Of a DNA stretch of 64,000 nt, positions 1 to 16,685 are shown one piece after another. A model generated the notes under the pieces. That model ran no database searches, had not been told where the DNA came from, and was given only the letters and a program-made list of their open reading frames with translations. The stretch spans positions 1-64,000 of the forward strand of contig MCGE01000004.1 in the NCBI GenBank assembly GCA_002105175.1, written 5' to 3'. Position 1 is the stretch's first letter; every line of letters begins with the position of its first letter. The translations under genes were made by a program, and so were the position numbers. The stretch comes from Absidia repens. Its lineage: Eukaryota; Mucoromycota; Mucoromycetes; Mucorales; Cunninghamellaceae.

Positions 1-3000
1 GAGCCAAAATTCGAGGTCCATAGTTCAATGACCTTCCGTAATAGTTGCTGCTTTTTATCCTCTGTCATATTAGAGAATGTTGATGCTGAAGGTGGCGGTG
101 ATGGTGGTAGTGACGATATTGATATAGGCGAGGAAACAAAATTCATGGCTGTTGTTGGGGTTTCTGGCTGTGCGTTGTATGAGTCGTCGTCATGATGATG
201 ATGATGATGATGTTGTTGTTGTTGTTGTTCTTTATGAAGGAAGTGGTAAAGTTCTAGTACTTGAGAAGTGCGCATGATTCCTTCTTTCAGTTGTATGTTC
301 CTTTGTATTGCCTTGTAATCATTGATAAGGGAGACGCCTCGAGGTCGCCATGAGCCCAAAAACAATTCTTCCCCTCTGATGTATTTTGATGCTGTGTTGA
401 GCCGCCAGAGTTGATCCACGCGCCTTGCCATTGGGGGTTTCAGTAAGATCAAAAAGACACCGCTAGATTTTGCCAAAGATTTGTTGCTTTTCCCGCCAAC
501 AGCAGCCGCCCCCATCAATTTCTTGAGCCCTGACGTTGCAAAATTGGATGTGCTTCGCCCGGTCACCCGCACTGCAATATCCATTCCAAACTTGATTGGC
601 TTGGCGCATTTTTTGACTTGGACTTCCCAGCCAAGATGGAGAATGATCCTTGTCCTTGAAGGGGTCAGTTGATTCAAAAACAAACAGTCGTGTTGTGAGC
701 TATCCCATGCACCTTGAATTGATAATTGACTCGTGCCATCGCTGTTGTAAGTCACGCCATTGGTAGATTGTTGTGCCAGTAGCTTGATCGGTATTTGTTC
801 AGAAGATGTAGAGTCGATGATGCGCCCTTTCGATGTCAGTTGTCGGACGTTGCCAATTGTTGCTTTCGATATTCGCTGCCATTCGAATTGATGTCCCGAT
901 GTGTGATACAGTTCAATGTTGATTCGTCGTTGTAACCCTTGCCGCAATGTAAACACGCCACGATCCAGAGAATGTTCCGATACCGTTTCCACAGGAAGAT
1001 ATTCACCATTTGGTAGCAGTTCTGATATCTGGATCCAAGCAAGTACGTCGTGCCGTTCGGCTACCAAAAGTTCTTCTTCAGAGCGTCGTTCTACTACTGC
1101 AAGTGTTGTTGGTATAGGTGATGCCGGTTCATTCATATTGTCTTTGTCTTTGTTGCCGTTGTCATTTCCATTTCCATTCAATGCGCGCTCATTGTGTTGA
1201 GTATTTGTCATCAGCTGGGGTTGTGTTCCAAATCTCCCTTTTTCCTGCTGGTCGTCCCACCGTTCCAGTTCTTTCAGTGCTTTAGTTTGAGCAATCCCAT
1301 ACACTTCGAAAGCCAGTGTTCCATTTGTGAAGACATCCAGGACTTTGTCTGTCACCACGAGAGATAAGGTTTGTGAATAGTTCAATGGAATTGAGTCACC
1401 CATCCCAAATCCTTCAGCACAATTCGTAGCATATATTTTTTCATTGATGGAGTCCTCAGGAATACCACCAAAGGACGATAATTTGTATTGCACATGCACC
1501 TGAGTAAATTCAGTTTCACATATACCAGACAGATCCAAAAGTCGAATTTCGAATAACAATTGCTGATCGGCTTTGAGCTGTTGAATGAAAGCAACATCTT
1601 CATCCTCAGCATTCCCATTGTTGTCGTCGTTGTCGTTGTCGTTGTCGTCGTTTTCACCTTTCACGCTATCACTGCTCATATCCAGAATATAATCAGATTC
1701 GGCATCGGAGAAAGCCAATGAGCGAGCTTCAGGTCCTTTGATAGCTACAGACCGAGCAATCGGGGTCACAACCACACGCAGCATTCCCTTAACTTGTCCA
1801 GTAGTACGATCAATAACAGGAGCCAAGCTTTCATAAGATTTCTGTATAACCAGGTTCCATAAACAGATTGTGGCGCCACCAACAAATGTGTATTTCGGGC
1901 ACGGATTTTCAAAAAATGGATCTTCCCAATTGAAATGCTTGCTGTAAAGAGGCCGATCGATGAAGTTGTAGAGATTGCGCATCTTCTGGAGACGTAGCTT
2001 GAGCTTTTCCAAGGACCATATATAGACGACCTGATTTTTCCGATCGAGCACCCGAATACCGACACAAGGTTTGGAAGAGGGAAGAAACGAGGTATCTTCA
2101 TCCGTTTCAAATTGATGCAATGCAGAAGTTGGTTCCCAATAGGACATGGTGTTCGAGAAGGGATCGTCGCCGATAATGGTGAATTGGTAAATGATGTCCT
2201 TTTGTAATTCCCGAGAGATAATGTTGGCTTCCTTCAAAATCATTGCATTTGTCAGCACCACTTCCGCCATCGCTACATGTCGAAGTCGTCGCCAGTGATC
2301 AATCACATTGAGGATGAGCCGCTGTTGAGCATCGGAATAAGCAGATGATGGACGTGTGGCCGTGGCCGCCGCCATAGTGTGATGTGAGTATTGTCGTGAC
2401 ATTCGGTTTATTTTTGCTTCAAAACACCGTTTTTGGTTATCGATTTCCCGCTGCATTCGTTCCTTTTCCACTTTGAATTTTTCTTCCAGGCTATTGGCGT
2501 AGACCAGATCCGTAGATACACTTTCCGTTTCGTCTTCAATCATTGATGGAGTAGATGGGTTTCGCACCGAACCAACATGGGAAGAGTCATCGTCATCATG
2601 GTCATTGTCTGTCCGACTTCCTGATCGCGTTCGCCGAGAGTTTCGCACACGGGTAAGGTCGTCATAGATTTTTTCCAGTTCTTCATCCTTGAGTCCCCCA
2701 AAGTTCGTTTCGGATGAGTAATAATTCAAAACCGCTTCTCGTCGAGCGTAGTTCCAATCCATGACTTCCGAGCCCATCATACTTGAGTTTTCCGTAGGGG
2801 ATTCCGGGCGTTCCAATTCATCATCAATGGCCCCTTCCTTGCCCATGCCTTTCTCCAATACCAATTTTTGAAGATCCCGTTCACGCCTGACTTCTTCCGG
2901 ATGGTTGAATCGAAAGATATGATAGTCGCCCAAGATGATTCGATAGCCACTTTTCAAACGTTGACTAGAGTCCAAACGCCTACCGTTAACAATGGTGAGA

Positions 3001-5130
3001 GAGTCTGTGCCTGGATGGAGGGTGACAGTGCCATTGTTGTTTTCAAAAGAGCAGTGATCTTCCTGTATGTTGGAACCACTGAGGCGGATATCGGCTTGGA
3101 CTTGACTTTCACTACAGCCCACCAGAGTCATACCAGGTTTGAGTTGATACATTAAACATTCGGACATAAGAGGATCTTCGTTGAGGTTCACAAGATGTGG
3201 GATCTTTTTCGGAGCATAGACACCAACGTTGTTTTTGTGCACAGCAATACCCAATTCAGCCAATGCCTTTTCCCGTTCCACCTGAATTTCTTCGGTCTTC
3301 TTCATCTTTTCTTCCCACGTTTCATGCAGATTAGCCAATAGTTTTTCAGAGCTTTGTAGTTGGTCAATGATTTCTTGCTTGGACATTTTCTTCTTTTTGC
3401 CATGGCTGTCGGTGATTTCAAATTCTTGAGAAGTCTTTGATGGAGCAGCACCGGGTAGAGCAGTTGAGGATCTTGTAGCCACTGGAGAAGATACGCCACC
3501 ACCACCAGATTTTCGATACGCGCTTGTTGCTGTCAGTTGTTCCACTTCTTCAGGCGCATACGTTCGCAAACGATCTCGAAGCACTTCCAATTCATCCTTG
3601 AGTTCCCGGATCATCTTTGCATTTGGGTCTTCATTGACAACAGCCTTGTTCTTGATCTTCTTGGCTTGATCGGCATATCGTAATGTGCTCAGTGTTTCAT
3701 CGTAATCCGCAGGTGAGATGGCTGCAATCATCGCCGTTTTGGAGTTCCCACCCAATGAATCTTTCAAAAGCCAAGTAAGGATCTATGTTATGAAAAAAGA
3801 AAGAAAGAGAGAAATGTAAATCCATGGGCCAATATTGATTGGAAATCAAATGTCATTTCCATAAGTATCATCCACTCTGTGGTAAACTTACAGAATCACG
3901 GTACGGCACAAATACTTCTTTTGATTTTCGTCCTTTTTTGCCCTCAGCGAGAGATTGTTCAGCTAATCCGGCAATGACTTTTCCGAGCGTTGTGAGAGAT
4001 CGATTGATATTGGCACCTTCCTTTAGTCGAGTTCCTGTTGCCCCGGTACTGTTTGCACGCTCACTACCAGCCAAGTCCACTAAACTATAATTTGATAAAA
4101 GGGGAGTCACATTATTTGTTGTTATTTTCGATATAAGAATGTTTCGTACCTGATTCTGGCCACCTTTTCGGTTTCCAATTTGGTCAAATCATCGACGCGT
4201 TTTTGAGTCAGGAAGAGAGTAAATACAGCATGTGATCGAGAAGAAGTTTCATTCATATTGGTCGCCGCCACTGTTCTTGCCTATTTACAAATAACGATGT
4301 TTTTAGAAGAATGTATTTCATTTTATGAAGGTAAGAGTGGGAGGAAGATTACCTTGTTGCCTTCATCCATCAAATGATTGATATCATCAAAAGAGCCAAC
4401 TACTAATCTTGACAAATCTTCGACATAAGGACCAGTGCTTGGATGTTCACGGACCTTGAGGTTTCCTTTATTCTTGGGGTTGAGTAGATCGCGGACCTTT
4501 TCGTTGTAAATTTCAATATAAGACACTTCAGCGGCAAAGGTGACACTTGTATCCGTGTTTTGGTTGATCCGATTGAAGAGTTCAGAGCAAGTTCGAGGAA
4601 TGATACCTTTGTCTTCACCATATCCCATCATTGAATAAGATTTGCCGGATCCCGTTTGACCATCTAGGGAAAAAAAAAGTCAGTAAAAAGAAAATAGGGG
4701 TAGTTCACACTATAGTCAACAACTTACAAGCAAAAATACAACAATTATAGCCATCAAAAGCATGATTCAATAGGTCCTCACCAAGATCATTGTAGACAGT
4801 TTGTTGGTCAGCATAGCTTGGGTCGTTTTTGTCGGCGGACCAGTATGACTTGTCAAATGTAAAGGCCTTAATATCTTCGCTGTCCTTTCCAGTGCGTTGA
4901 TCTAATGGTCTTGAGATGATAGTTTGGTCGCCATCCATTCGAATAAGTTCTGTTGCCCCTCTAGCCAGTTCTATAGTAGTATAATAGAGCTAGTAAATAT
5001 ATCTGTTTTTCATATAGACATATACTGTCCCGGTTCCTGGTACCTGGTTCCTGGGTTTCCACTCTGACTTACCTCGTGAATTGAGAGGACGACACCGAAC
5101 AACGACTTTGATATTGCCACCTCCACTCAT
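1..5130 (-). CDS. Kinesin-3 (Unc104/KIF1A-like) motor, 3' end outside window
   Basis: Plus-end-directed microtubule motor that carries vesicles and early endosomes in hyphae (family knowledge). About 1,572 residues are visible in six exons (5073-5130, 4728-4970, 4353-4663, 4150-4280, 3892-4084, 3782 to beyond 1). The motor domain (about 1-360) has the P-loop GQTGSGKS, switch [11 protein letters not shown] and switch [10 protein letters not shown]. Then come a neck/coiled-coil region, an FHA domain (about 510-610, with [17 protein letters not shown]), and the KIF1B and DUF3694-type middle regions. A His tract encoded by CAT repeats lies near position 200. The combination of motor plus FHA marks kinesin-3. 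The usual C-terminal PH domain is not seen and must lie beyond base 1. The start ATG at 5128-5130 gives [19 protein letters not shown], the canonical kinesin N-terminus. Confidence 0.95.
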
Positions 5131-6084
5131 AGTCCAGTCGTTTCAGCCTTCAGGATAAAAAGTACCAATTAGACACAAGGTCAATAAAGCATGTAGAAAC
5201 CATTATTTAGTGCAATTTACTTACTAATAGAGGGTATGTATAATTGTAGGCGAAAAAAGGCAGGATTAAGAGACAGTGCGTGTATACGTATTTGCAGGGA
5301 TGATTAATTGGTATAGAATTAAATAAGAGAGAAGCAAATAGAGGGAAGAGGAATCAGCAGATAAAAATCAATGGATATAACAGATATAGTATATACTGTT
5401 TTTTCAATATTGAAAATAACCAGCACACACACACAAAAAGGAAAAGAAAAAAAGAAAGAAAAAAAAAAACGAAAAAAAAAGGTCAGACTGAGCGCGTCCA
5501 TTTCTAAAAAGGAAAAGAGTTTCTGATTGGCCAGTTGAAACACAGAGCAAGAGAAGTAGTGAGGCAAACAATAAAAATGAAACTTTTAACCAATCGATAA
5601 AACCATTGATATTTGTTTGTCAGTTATGAGGAAAGCAGGGCACTTTTTTTGTTTTTTTTTTGTTTGGCAATCATCATCACAAAGGGGGTGCTCTCTAGTC
5701 ACACTCCTCACCCTGCACCATAAATATTGAATCTTTTTGGCTGGCATTTAATTCCATATCATACACATATAATATGGTATTACGATATGCCACTCTATTC
5801 TGTACCCACATTATGTATCATATGTTTTTCTTACTACCACACCTATGGTGAAGTTCAGCAAGAATGTAAAGTAAACCTTGATTGTTACACTTTTTTATTC
5901 AATTTTACACTTCCAAAAAGGTTAAACAACTGGGTATCGAGGGGGCGACTGCTGAAGTGTAGTTTTTGATGAAATTATACACCCTCGCCATTCTGCATCA
6001 TAATATACAGCCCCTTGGTGCTCAATTAATTTCCATTTTTTTTATACCACATGCAAAAAATATGAAATAAAAAATAATGAGCCG
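5131..6084. other. Intergenic: kinesin 5' flank, no gene seen
   Basis: AT-rich sequence upstream of the kinesin-3 start, with homopurine runs at 5440-5480 and T-runs at 5645-5660. Short open frames here consist of low-complexity Phe/Ser-rich translation and do not resemble proteins. It probably holds the kinesin promoter and 5' leader. Confidence 0.5.
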
Positions 6085-7150
6085 GATTTAGACAGTATGT
6101 CCAATCGAGGGAGGGAATGTTCCAGTAGTGGCACGATCTAGGTTGAGTAATATGAATGGTGAAGCAGGAATACGGTCACATTTCATACTGAGTGAGCTAC
6201 GTAGATCTGTCAGCCAGTCGCTACGCTTCTGAGGGTAGTGCAAATCATTATAAATAATCTAAAGCATAGTGTAAAATAATCTATAATTACAGATACACGT
6301 ATAGCGCGACCTAGATTTATATGATAAATCGAGCAAGAATATGGTCGACTTTGATTCTAACTAATTTATGCTTGTAAAGCAGTTCTAGGCATTGAGGAGG
6401 GCGGGCGGAAGATTGTAGTGGACGAACTAGAAAGCAAATGTTTGGAAGATACTCAGAAAACAACTACATAGCGGCACTGTTTACTACTGGATGAGTCAGA
6501 GGTCAGTTAATAGAAATTTATATTTTATTGGTGCATATAATTAGATACTAAAACTAAGGACGAGGGGTTCATCCGAACAAATGATTTAGTGGAATGATCT
6601 ATTGGAGGAAGCATGAGGGAAGACTTAAGTGAGATCGGAAGAATGGTCAACGCTAATCTAAGGGTACAGTCGTAAAATGGATTCTAATATATTGACGATA
6701 AAAACTAAAGAGGTATTTTTATGGAAGCACAACAACTGCAACACTAATAAAAACGGGTGTTGGTTGTAAACAAGGATTCTGTTATAACAGACTTAAGAGA
6801 GATTTACGGGACATATTTCATTAAAGCAAGTAAAAAAAATATTTATTCAGATGTAGATACAAACTATGGACAAGGTAACATTAAACTAAGCTAATGAAGA
6901 CATCAAAAAGCCAACTGATGGTGATTTAAAATCATGAATCCAAAATGAAAGGGTTCCCCATGCATGTTGTTATCCCTTATCTGAAAACGCTTCTAAACTA
7001 GTCCTGAAACTATTCGAAGTCCAACATAACCCATAATGACTACAATTAAGAAAAACTAATGAGGAAAAAAGAAGGAAAAAGAAAAGAAAGAGCGAAAAGA
7101 TAATAAGTGGGTAAATAAATATTCACGTGGGCGGGATTTGAAATGTTCTC
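6085..7150 (+). repeat. Dispersed repeat family, copy A (longest single copy)
   Basis: About 1.05 kb of non-coding sequence shared with copies B-E. Diagnostic blocks, in order: an outer block around 6100-6230; a GTCAGAGG block at 6497; a TAAAACTAA block near 6550; AATCCAAAATGAAAGGGTT near 6940; CTTCTAAACTAGTCCT near 6990; a purine-rich stretch 7060-7100; and the terminal CACGTGGGCGG at 7124-7134. The 5' boundary is approximate. No conserved open frame runs through the copies. Confidence 0.75.
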
Positions 7151-7618
7151 TATGGTTTCTTGTTGGATCACTTCCTTGATTTTTTTTCGATACCGTTGTT
7201 GATTTCGATGAAAAACACACACACAAAAAAAAAAAAAAAAAAAGCTCCAGAAGGCTGCTGCCTTTCAATATAGAGTACGACTACACACATAAGAATAACA
7301 GTATTATCCGCACTACAGGTGTAAATTCGTTTTCCCGGTGATATCGTTATTGGAGTTCCCTACTGCAAGTGCAGCTCTAGTGTTACTCAACCATCATATA
7401 CGCCCAACATAATCGCCCACAATCATCATATAATCACTACGCATTATCAGACATTCACTACCAAAGCATAACTCAACCACCATATATCATGTAATATAAC
7501 GAGTCAAATAACAATAATAAAATTTATTCACCAACAATATCAACATAATAAAGACAATGAGATACAATAAATAGTAATCTAAATACGTTTTCACTTTTCT
7601 CGCCAAACCACACTAAAA
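7151..7618. other. Intergenic, no gene seen
   Basis: AT-rich spacer between repeat copy A and the 3' end of MetAP2, with an A-run at 7225-7243. The AT-rich part nearest MetAP2 probably contains its poly(A) site. No coding signal. Confidence 0.4.
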
Positions 7619-9356
<1,738 letters not shown>

Positions 9357-9775
9357 TGTTTTGTGTGAATGTTTTTGAGAAAAAGAAAATAAAAGAGACG
9401 ACGGAGAGCGCAAAAAAAAAAAAAAAAAAAAAAATCTGCGCGGACAAAGCGGCGATTGAAACTCATAAACGGATGAAATACTTGTCGTTTGCAAAATAGT
9501 TGATCAGAATATTTATTTATTGATATGTATAAAATAGGGTGTAATTATAGACTATAAGCAGAGGCAGATGGGTAGCTAATGTGTGTGTGTGTGTGTGTCA
9601 AAGACAAAAAAAAAAAAACATACAAGTGGTAAAGAAAGAAAAGAAAAGAAAACAGTGTACACAAAGGGTGACCGAGAATAAAAAAGATATCAATGGAAAG
9701 AGACGCAGAGGTCAGGTGGAGGGGAAGGGGAGAGAGGAGGGGAGCAATTACTAAACGACTAGAATTACTAATACA

Positions 9776-11866
<2,091 letters not shown>

Positions 11867-12765
11867 GATTCAATACGAATTAGTGAAAAAGGGAATGTGA
11901 GAAAAGAAAGATGGATTTTTTTTGAAAGGGATAAAGAGAAAAGTAAAAAAAAAAAAAAAAAAATTGGGAAAGAAAAAAACGTGGAACAAAAAAAAAAAAA
12001 ACCTTCTGAAGGTTCCTATTGAAACGGGGTTCAAACACCGCATCACGCTGCTGCCTTATCCTGTTAGCCGCCCAGGCTCGACTTGGGCAACCCTTTTTTT
12101 TGCTGCTGCAATTTTGAAAAGCATGACCACTCCCCTGAAAATCTTTAAGAATACTATTCCAAATCGTCGATCGATCATCTTTTTTCTTTCCTTCTCCAAT
12201 GTGACATCATCATATGGAAAGGGCCAAAAAAGAAAACTTGGGCTAGATCTTTTAAGGTGATTGAAAGAGGAGAGGGATAACCTTTTTTTTTCTTTCATAG
12301 CAAATTAGGCAATACTTTGCCAGATGTTGGGATAGGATAGGGTACCACTGTAACAGTGTGCAATTTCGGGTCACAGTACCATTTAAAGCATAAAGCAATG
12401 AATCATGCTCAACTACCTATCCTATGCAAAAGAAATGCATCCACAAATGGAGTTAGAGAAAAAAGGGTAGTGGGGGGAAGCTTTTGTGGTTGCAATTTTC
12501 ATTTTCATCGAGCCGAGTGTCTTTATTTCTATATATATATATTTATATATAGGTAACGAGAGTATCTTCATATGAATATATTTGATTTATTCATAGCGAA
12601 GGTTTTTTTTTCATTTTTGATACCCCACAATCACAATGACAGACTTTTCGGAATTTAAATATTTATCTTGTTTTCTATGATTCGTCTTTTTCGTCTTTTT
12701 TTCCTCTCTTTCTCTCGTTCTCTCTTTCTCTCTTTTATTTATTTATTGCGTTTTGGATTCATAGA
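11867..12765. promoter_or_regulatory. Divergent upstream region of hog1 and the hydrolase-phosphatase gene
   Basis: About 0.9 kb between two start codons on opposite strands. It holds purine-rich and A-run stretches (11930-12000), a distinctly GC-rich patch at about 12018-12094, a (TA)n tract at about 12530-12552, and a CT-rich leader (12690-12735) just before the plus-strand ATG. The CT-rich leader is a recurrent feature upstream of starts in this window. No gene assigned. Confidence 0.5.
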
Positions 12766-15033
12766 ATGGTCAATTTATCAGAAAAGCGTCAAATAGCAAA
12801 AACGATTGCGGTGATTACTCTGGCGGCTGGCATGTATTGTATTTACAAAGATCCAAGGCGACTCAAACGACGGGCATGGGAACGGGCTAGCTTCTTTCTT
12901 TGTCAACGCGATCCCAAAGAGAGATATATGGAAAGGAAACTTTTAGAACAACGTAAGTTTGAGAAGAAAAAGAAAAAACGATCCAACAGTGTGCATATTT
13001 GTCTTGGATGGGTTGTTGTTACTCACTCGATGATTTCAATTTATATGGCATCTCAGCGGAGCCGTCCATTATCACCGATAACACTGAATTTGTTGAAATC
13101 AATGGCCATCGACTGCGTATTGTACATATTATTCACGAGCTTGGTAGTCAAGTACCTTTGATTGTCTTTATTCATGGCTTAGGCGGACAGGTAAAAACCG
13201 AACGACGAGTGCAAAGATTAAGTATCTAATACACCCTTTTATACGATTGACTTTCTAGGTGGCGCAATGGCAACGACAATTGGAATACTTTTCTCAAACA
13301 GCACATGTACTGGCCCTTGATTTACTAGGTTGTGGAAAGAGTCAAGTCACTTCAGAGTAAGTATGAACAGAATTTACTCTTTTTTGCATTACCCGTCCTC
13401 TCCGTACTAACTTGGCTCTGTTTTTTTTTTAATAGTTGGGATGCATATACGACATCTTCTTTGGTGAAAGATATTGAAACGCTACTTATGGACAGATACA
13501 AAAACGACAACACGGTATTGATTGCACATTCCTACGGATGCTCTTTGGCGACCTTTATTGCGGCTTCGCCTCTGATGCAGGTACGACTGAAGGCATTGGT
13601 CTTGATTTCACCAAAGGATTGCATGGACGAGAAACAAGTCAAGGGTCTCAAAAAGCTTCGATGGGTGCCTGATTGGCTTTTTGATTTTGCAAGGACGGCC
13701 GATCGACGAGGTGGATTACAGAGTACAAGTATAGAACGTTTATTAGGGCCCGAAGCACCTGTGGATTTACGGAAAAGGTAATTGATCCAGAAAATTGAAA
13801 GGAAAAAGGCCGGGTGGAGTAGTAGTGACTTGATTCCCGATAAAGAGTATTCAATTTTTGGATTGTATTAAATGATGTAGGCAATTACAATGGAATTTGG
13901 CCAGTCGAACATCGGTGTACAAACGAATTGTCTGTGGTGCAAGTTTTCCCGATCGGCAGGTCTACCAACAAGTCAAAGCTGGTGTGCTCTTGATTGGTGG
14001 GAGTGTGGTAAATATGAAAACCAAGGAGCAAAAAGATGAATTGGATATGGGTTAAGCTTTCTGAAATGATTTTTGCAATTTTTTATCTAGGATCAAGTCA
14101 CTTTACCATCTGATATGCATTTGATACGTGGTCACCTTTTGTTTAAAGATGGAACTGATATGGCGGATACAGCAGAAGCACTCAAACGAATACCCGAACC
14201 CTATGTGATTGCTAATGTTGGACATATGCCTATGATCGTCAAACCTGAACTTGTCAATCCTGTCATCTCTGATTTCTTGATAAAGAACTGTGGCCTGAAT
14301 ACTCTTAGTGGTGCATGGCAAATCTTGGAAAAAACTAAAGGCGAAAACAAATGGGACCTCAAAAACTATGAAAAGGTAAAGGCAAAAAAAAAAAAAAACG
14401 GATTTCTAAATATTTTGACCGTGCAAGAATCACTCACCTGGGGAATCGATTACTGTTTTTTTGCTTTGTCTAGTGGTCTCGAACTGCAAATATCACGGCT
14501 GGTCCAATTGGTGTTTCTTTGTTTCGGGCGATGAAGGTGTTGCGGCAATCAGACCCAGTACATTGTCCTGCTGCATTCTTGAATCAATATCCTGAAATTG
14601 GCTTCATCATTGACCTTTCCAAGGATACACCGCCTTACCGTACAAGTTATTTTGATAACTCCACTATTGAATACCTCAAACTCACAACAGTTTCCAAGAT
14701 CCCACCCACCAAAGAAGACGTTGACCGGTTTATTGTTCTGGCTGCCAAATGTTGGGAAAAACGGCCCAAAGCTCAAATCGCCGTCCATTGTCACTATGGG
14801 TAAATTACAAATGGGTATAAATGGGATAGATGGTTTACTCATTTTTATTATGTTTTTTATATATATACAGATTCAATCGAACAGGGTTTTTTATTTGCTG
14901 CTATATGATCGAACGACTAGGTGTGTCCGTTTCACAAGCACTGGAAGCATTTGCCGAAGTAAGGCCGCCTGGAATTCGCCATGCTCACTTCGTGGACGAA
15001 CTTTACCTACGCTATGAACTACACAAACGATAG
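12766..15033 (+). CDS. Alpha/beta hydrolase fused to RNA-triphosphatase/DUSP-like cysteine phosphatase
   Basis: About 553 aa in eight exons: 12766-12952, 13057-13190, 13259-13356, 13436-13777, 13881-14007, 14091-14375, 14474-14799, 14871-15033; all phases agree. Residues 10-30 form a hydrophobic, possibly membrane-anchoring segment. The hydrolase half has the oxyanion motif FIHGLGGQ, DLLGCGKS, the nucleophile elbow AHSYG and a late GH (ANVGHMPMIV) as likely catalytic His. The C-terminal third carries the CX5R signature HCHYGFNRTGFF followed by VRPPGI and DELYLRY, the pattern of the metazoan mRNA capping-enzyme triphosphatase/DUSP11 family rather than ordinary tyrosine phosphatases. Nothing shows what the substrate is. 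Both domains lie in one continuous splice model, with no stop or start between them. A capping role is not implied, because fungi normally use an unrelated metal-dependent triphosphatase. Confidence 0.85.
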
Positions 15034-15160
15034 CGTTAGTTTTAATATAAAATACACCGTTATTTGTTTTTTTTATTTTGTTTTGTTTACTATTACTGTC
15101 ATTTTTACTTACAATTGAATACATCATATTTTATATATACATTATATATTTCTACTTTTG

Positions 15161-15166
15161 AATAAA
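15161..15166 (+). terminator. Poly(A) signal of hydrolase-phosphatase gene
   Basis: AATAAA about 130 nt after the stop codon at 15031-15033 and upstream of the Hop2 gene on the same strand. Confidence 0.5.
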
Positions 15167-15439
15167 GAAGTTATTGCATTTACATAGTCAAGCCTGTTTT
15201 TGATATTCATTTTATGGAAATGGGAAATAGGAGAGATGTGCACGAACCGGGCTGGGCGTGAGGGAGGGGGGAGGAGGCTGGAGCGGTCAAGATCATTTGT
15301 AGCGTGCGCAGACTTATTTTGACCTTCGTTTGTGCAGACAGCGGAGTATGAACATCCCATAATTTTTTGTGAGCATTTTTTTTTGTACTTCTCCCTCTTT
15401 CTCTTTTGTGCATCCATTCCTTTTTTCTTCATACTTTCT

Positions 15440-16685
15440 ATGGCTAAAAAGAAATCTGACTCGTCTTCTTCCGAAAAGGGTGGTAAGATTCAAAGTTGGG
15501 ACAGGAAAAAGGTGGCCAGTGCAAATCTTGTCTACTCACTCTTCTCCCCTTACTTTTTTTTTAGATTTGCTTCATTTTCTTAGGAAGGTGAACCGGCCTT
15601 ATAGCGCTAGTAAGTTGACCAAGTCAAAGCAAAGGTCATATGACACACTTCTGTCTACATTGATACTCATCGACTCGCTTCAATAATGGATCCTTTTATA
15701 TATTCAACTTAATTCATATAGACGACATGTGCACTCACCTTCAAGGCAGATATACCAAAACGACTCTCAGCAAGGCCCTTGACAAACTCATTGATCAAGA
15801 TTTGGTTGTTTCTAAAACGTTTGGAAAATCCGTCATTTACACTATCAAGCAGGTAAGGAGCATACAAAGGCGAGACTGTGTGAGTGTATACTGACTTAAA
15901 CTGACTAAGAAACCTTTTTTTTTTTTTCTTGTGGATGAATTGCTTGATTTGGCGGACTGCATAGGAAAACCCTACTGAGGAAGAGGATGATCAATCACTT
16001 GATAAAGAAATTTCAAGCACTACTGAAAAGTTGGATCAACTTAAAGAGGAAAATCGACGACGACAGCAAGGTAAGAGAATCATCATACATATCAAAAACA
16101 ATTGACCATGATCAAGCTTTTTTCTTTTTTTTCTCATTCTCGTTTGACGATATATGGTGGACTTTTTTTTTTTTTTTTTTTTTTTTTTAGCCCTTGCAAA
16201 ATTGAAATCTTTACCCAAGACGGATGACGCCAAGACGCAATTGGAAGGCATCAGGACATCTATGCTATCACTGAAACAACAATTGGATGAGTTCAAATCA
16301 AAGGGAATAGTACAGATCTCACCAGAAGAACGACAGCGCATTGACAAAGAATTGACATCGAATCGAAAATTATGGTCTCAACGAAGGAAATTGGTAAGTA
16401 CATGATCACAGAAACTTTTTATCTTTTCCCTCTTATCCTCTTGCCTTCCAACTACCAACCAACTTGTATTTATATTTATATATCTATATTTTGAATAGTT
16501 CAAGGAAATTCTGGGTGCAATGATGGAAAACATGCCACTGAAGAAAGATGAATTGCTAGTAAGTAAAAATAAAACATGAAGGTGATCCACTTATTAATGA
16601 AAATATTGCATTACGTATATCATAGGAAGAAATTGACTTTCAAGATGATCCCATACCCTTTGAAAAAGATCCCTTGGCGCCCTGA
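15440..16685 (+). CDS. hop2: Hop2 / PSMC3IP (TBPIP) meiotic recombination protein
   Basis: Partner of Mnd1 that stimulates Dmc1/Rad51 strand invasion and homologous pairing in meiosis (family knowledge). About 215 aa, matching the family's usual length (about 217), in seven exons: 15440-15482, 15565-15609, 15722-15852, 15965-16070, 16191-16393, 16499-16558, 16626-16685. The N-terminal winged helix shows VNRPYSAND, then KALDKLIDQ and SKTFGKSVIYTIKQ. A central coiled coil follows (EISSTTEKLDQLKEENRRR). The C-terminal cap has SPEERQRIDKELTSNRKLW and ends in an acidic tail with DDPIPFEKD. The tiny first exons and a 26-nt T-run before the exon 5 acceptor make it easy to mis-annotate. Confidence 0.92.

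Noticed and set aside
5319..5567. 82-codon minus-strand frame upstream of the kinesin
   Set aside because: Phe runs from homopolymer DNA; best explained as 5' flank or leader of the kinesin gene.
12990..13056. Using the CAG at 12987-12989 as the acceptor of intron 1 in the hydrolase-phosphatase gene
   Set aside because: It breaks reading-frame phase and gives a 37-nt intron; the CAG ending at 13056 keeps phase with a 104-nt intron.
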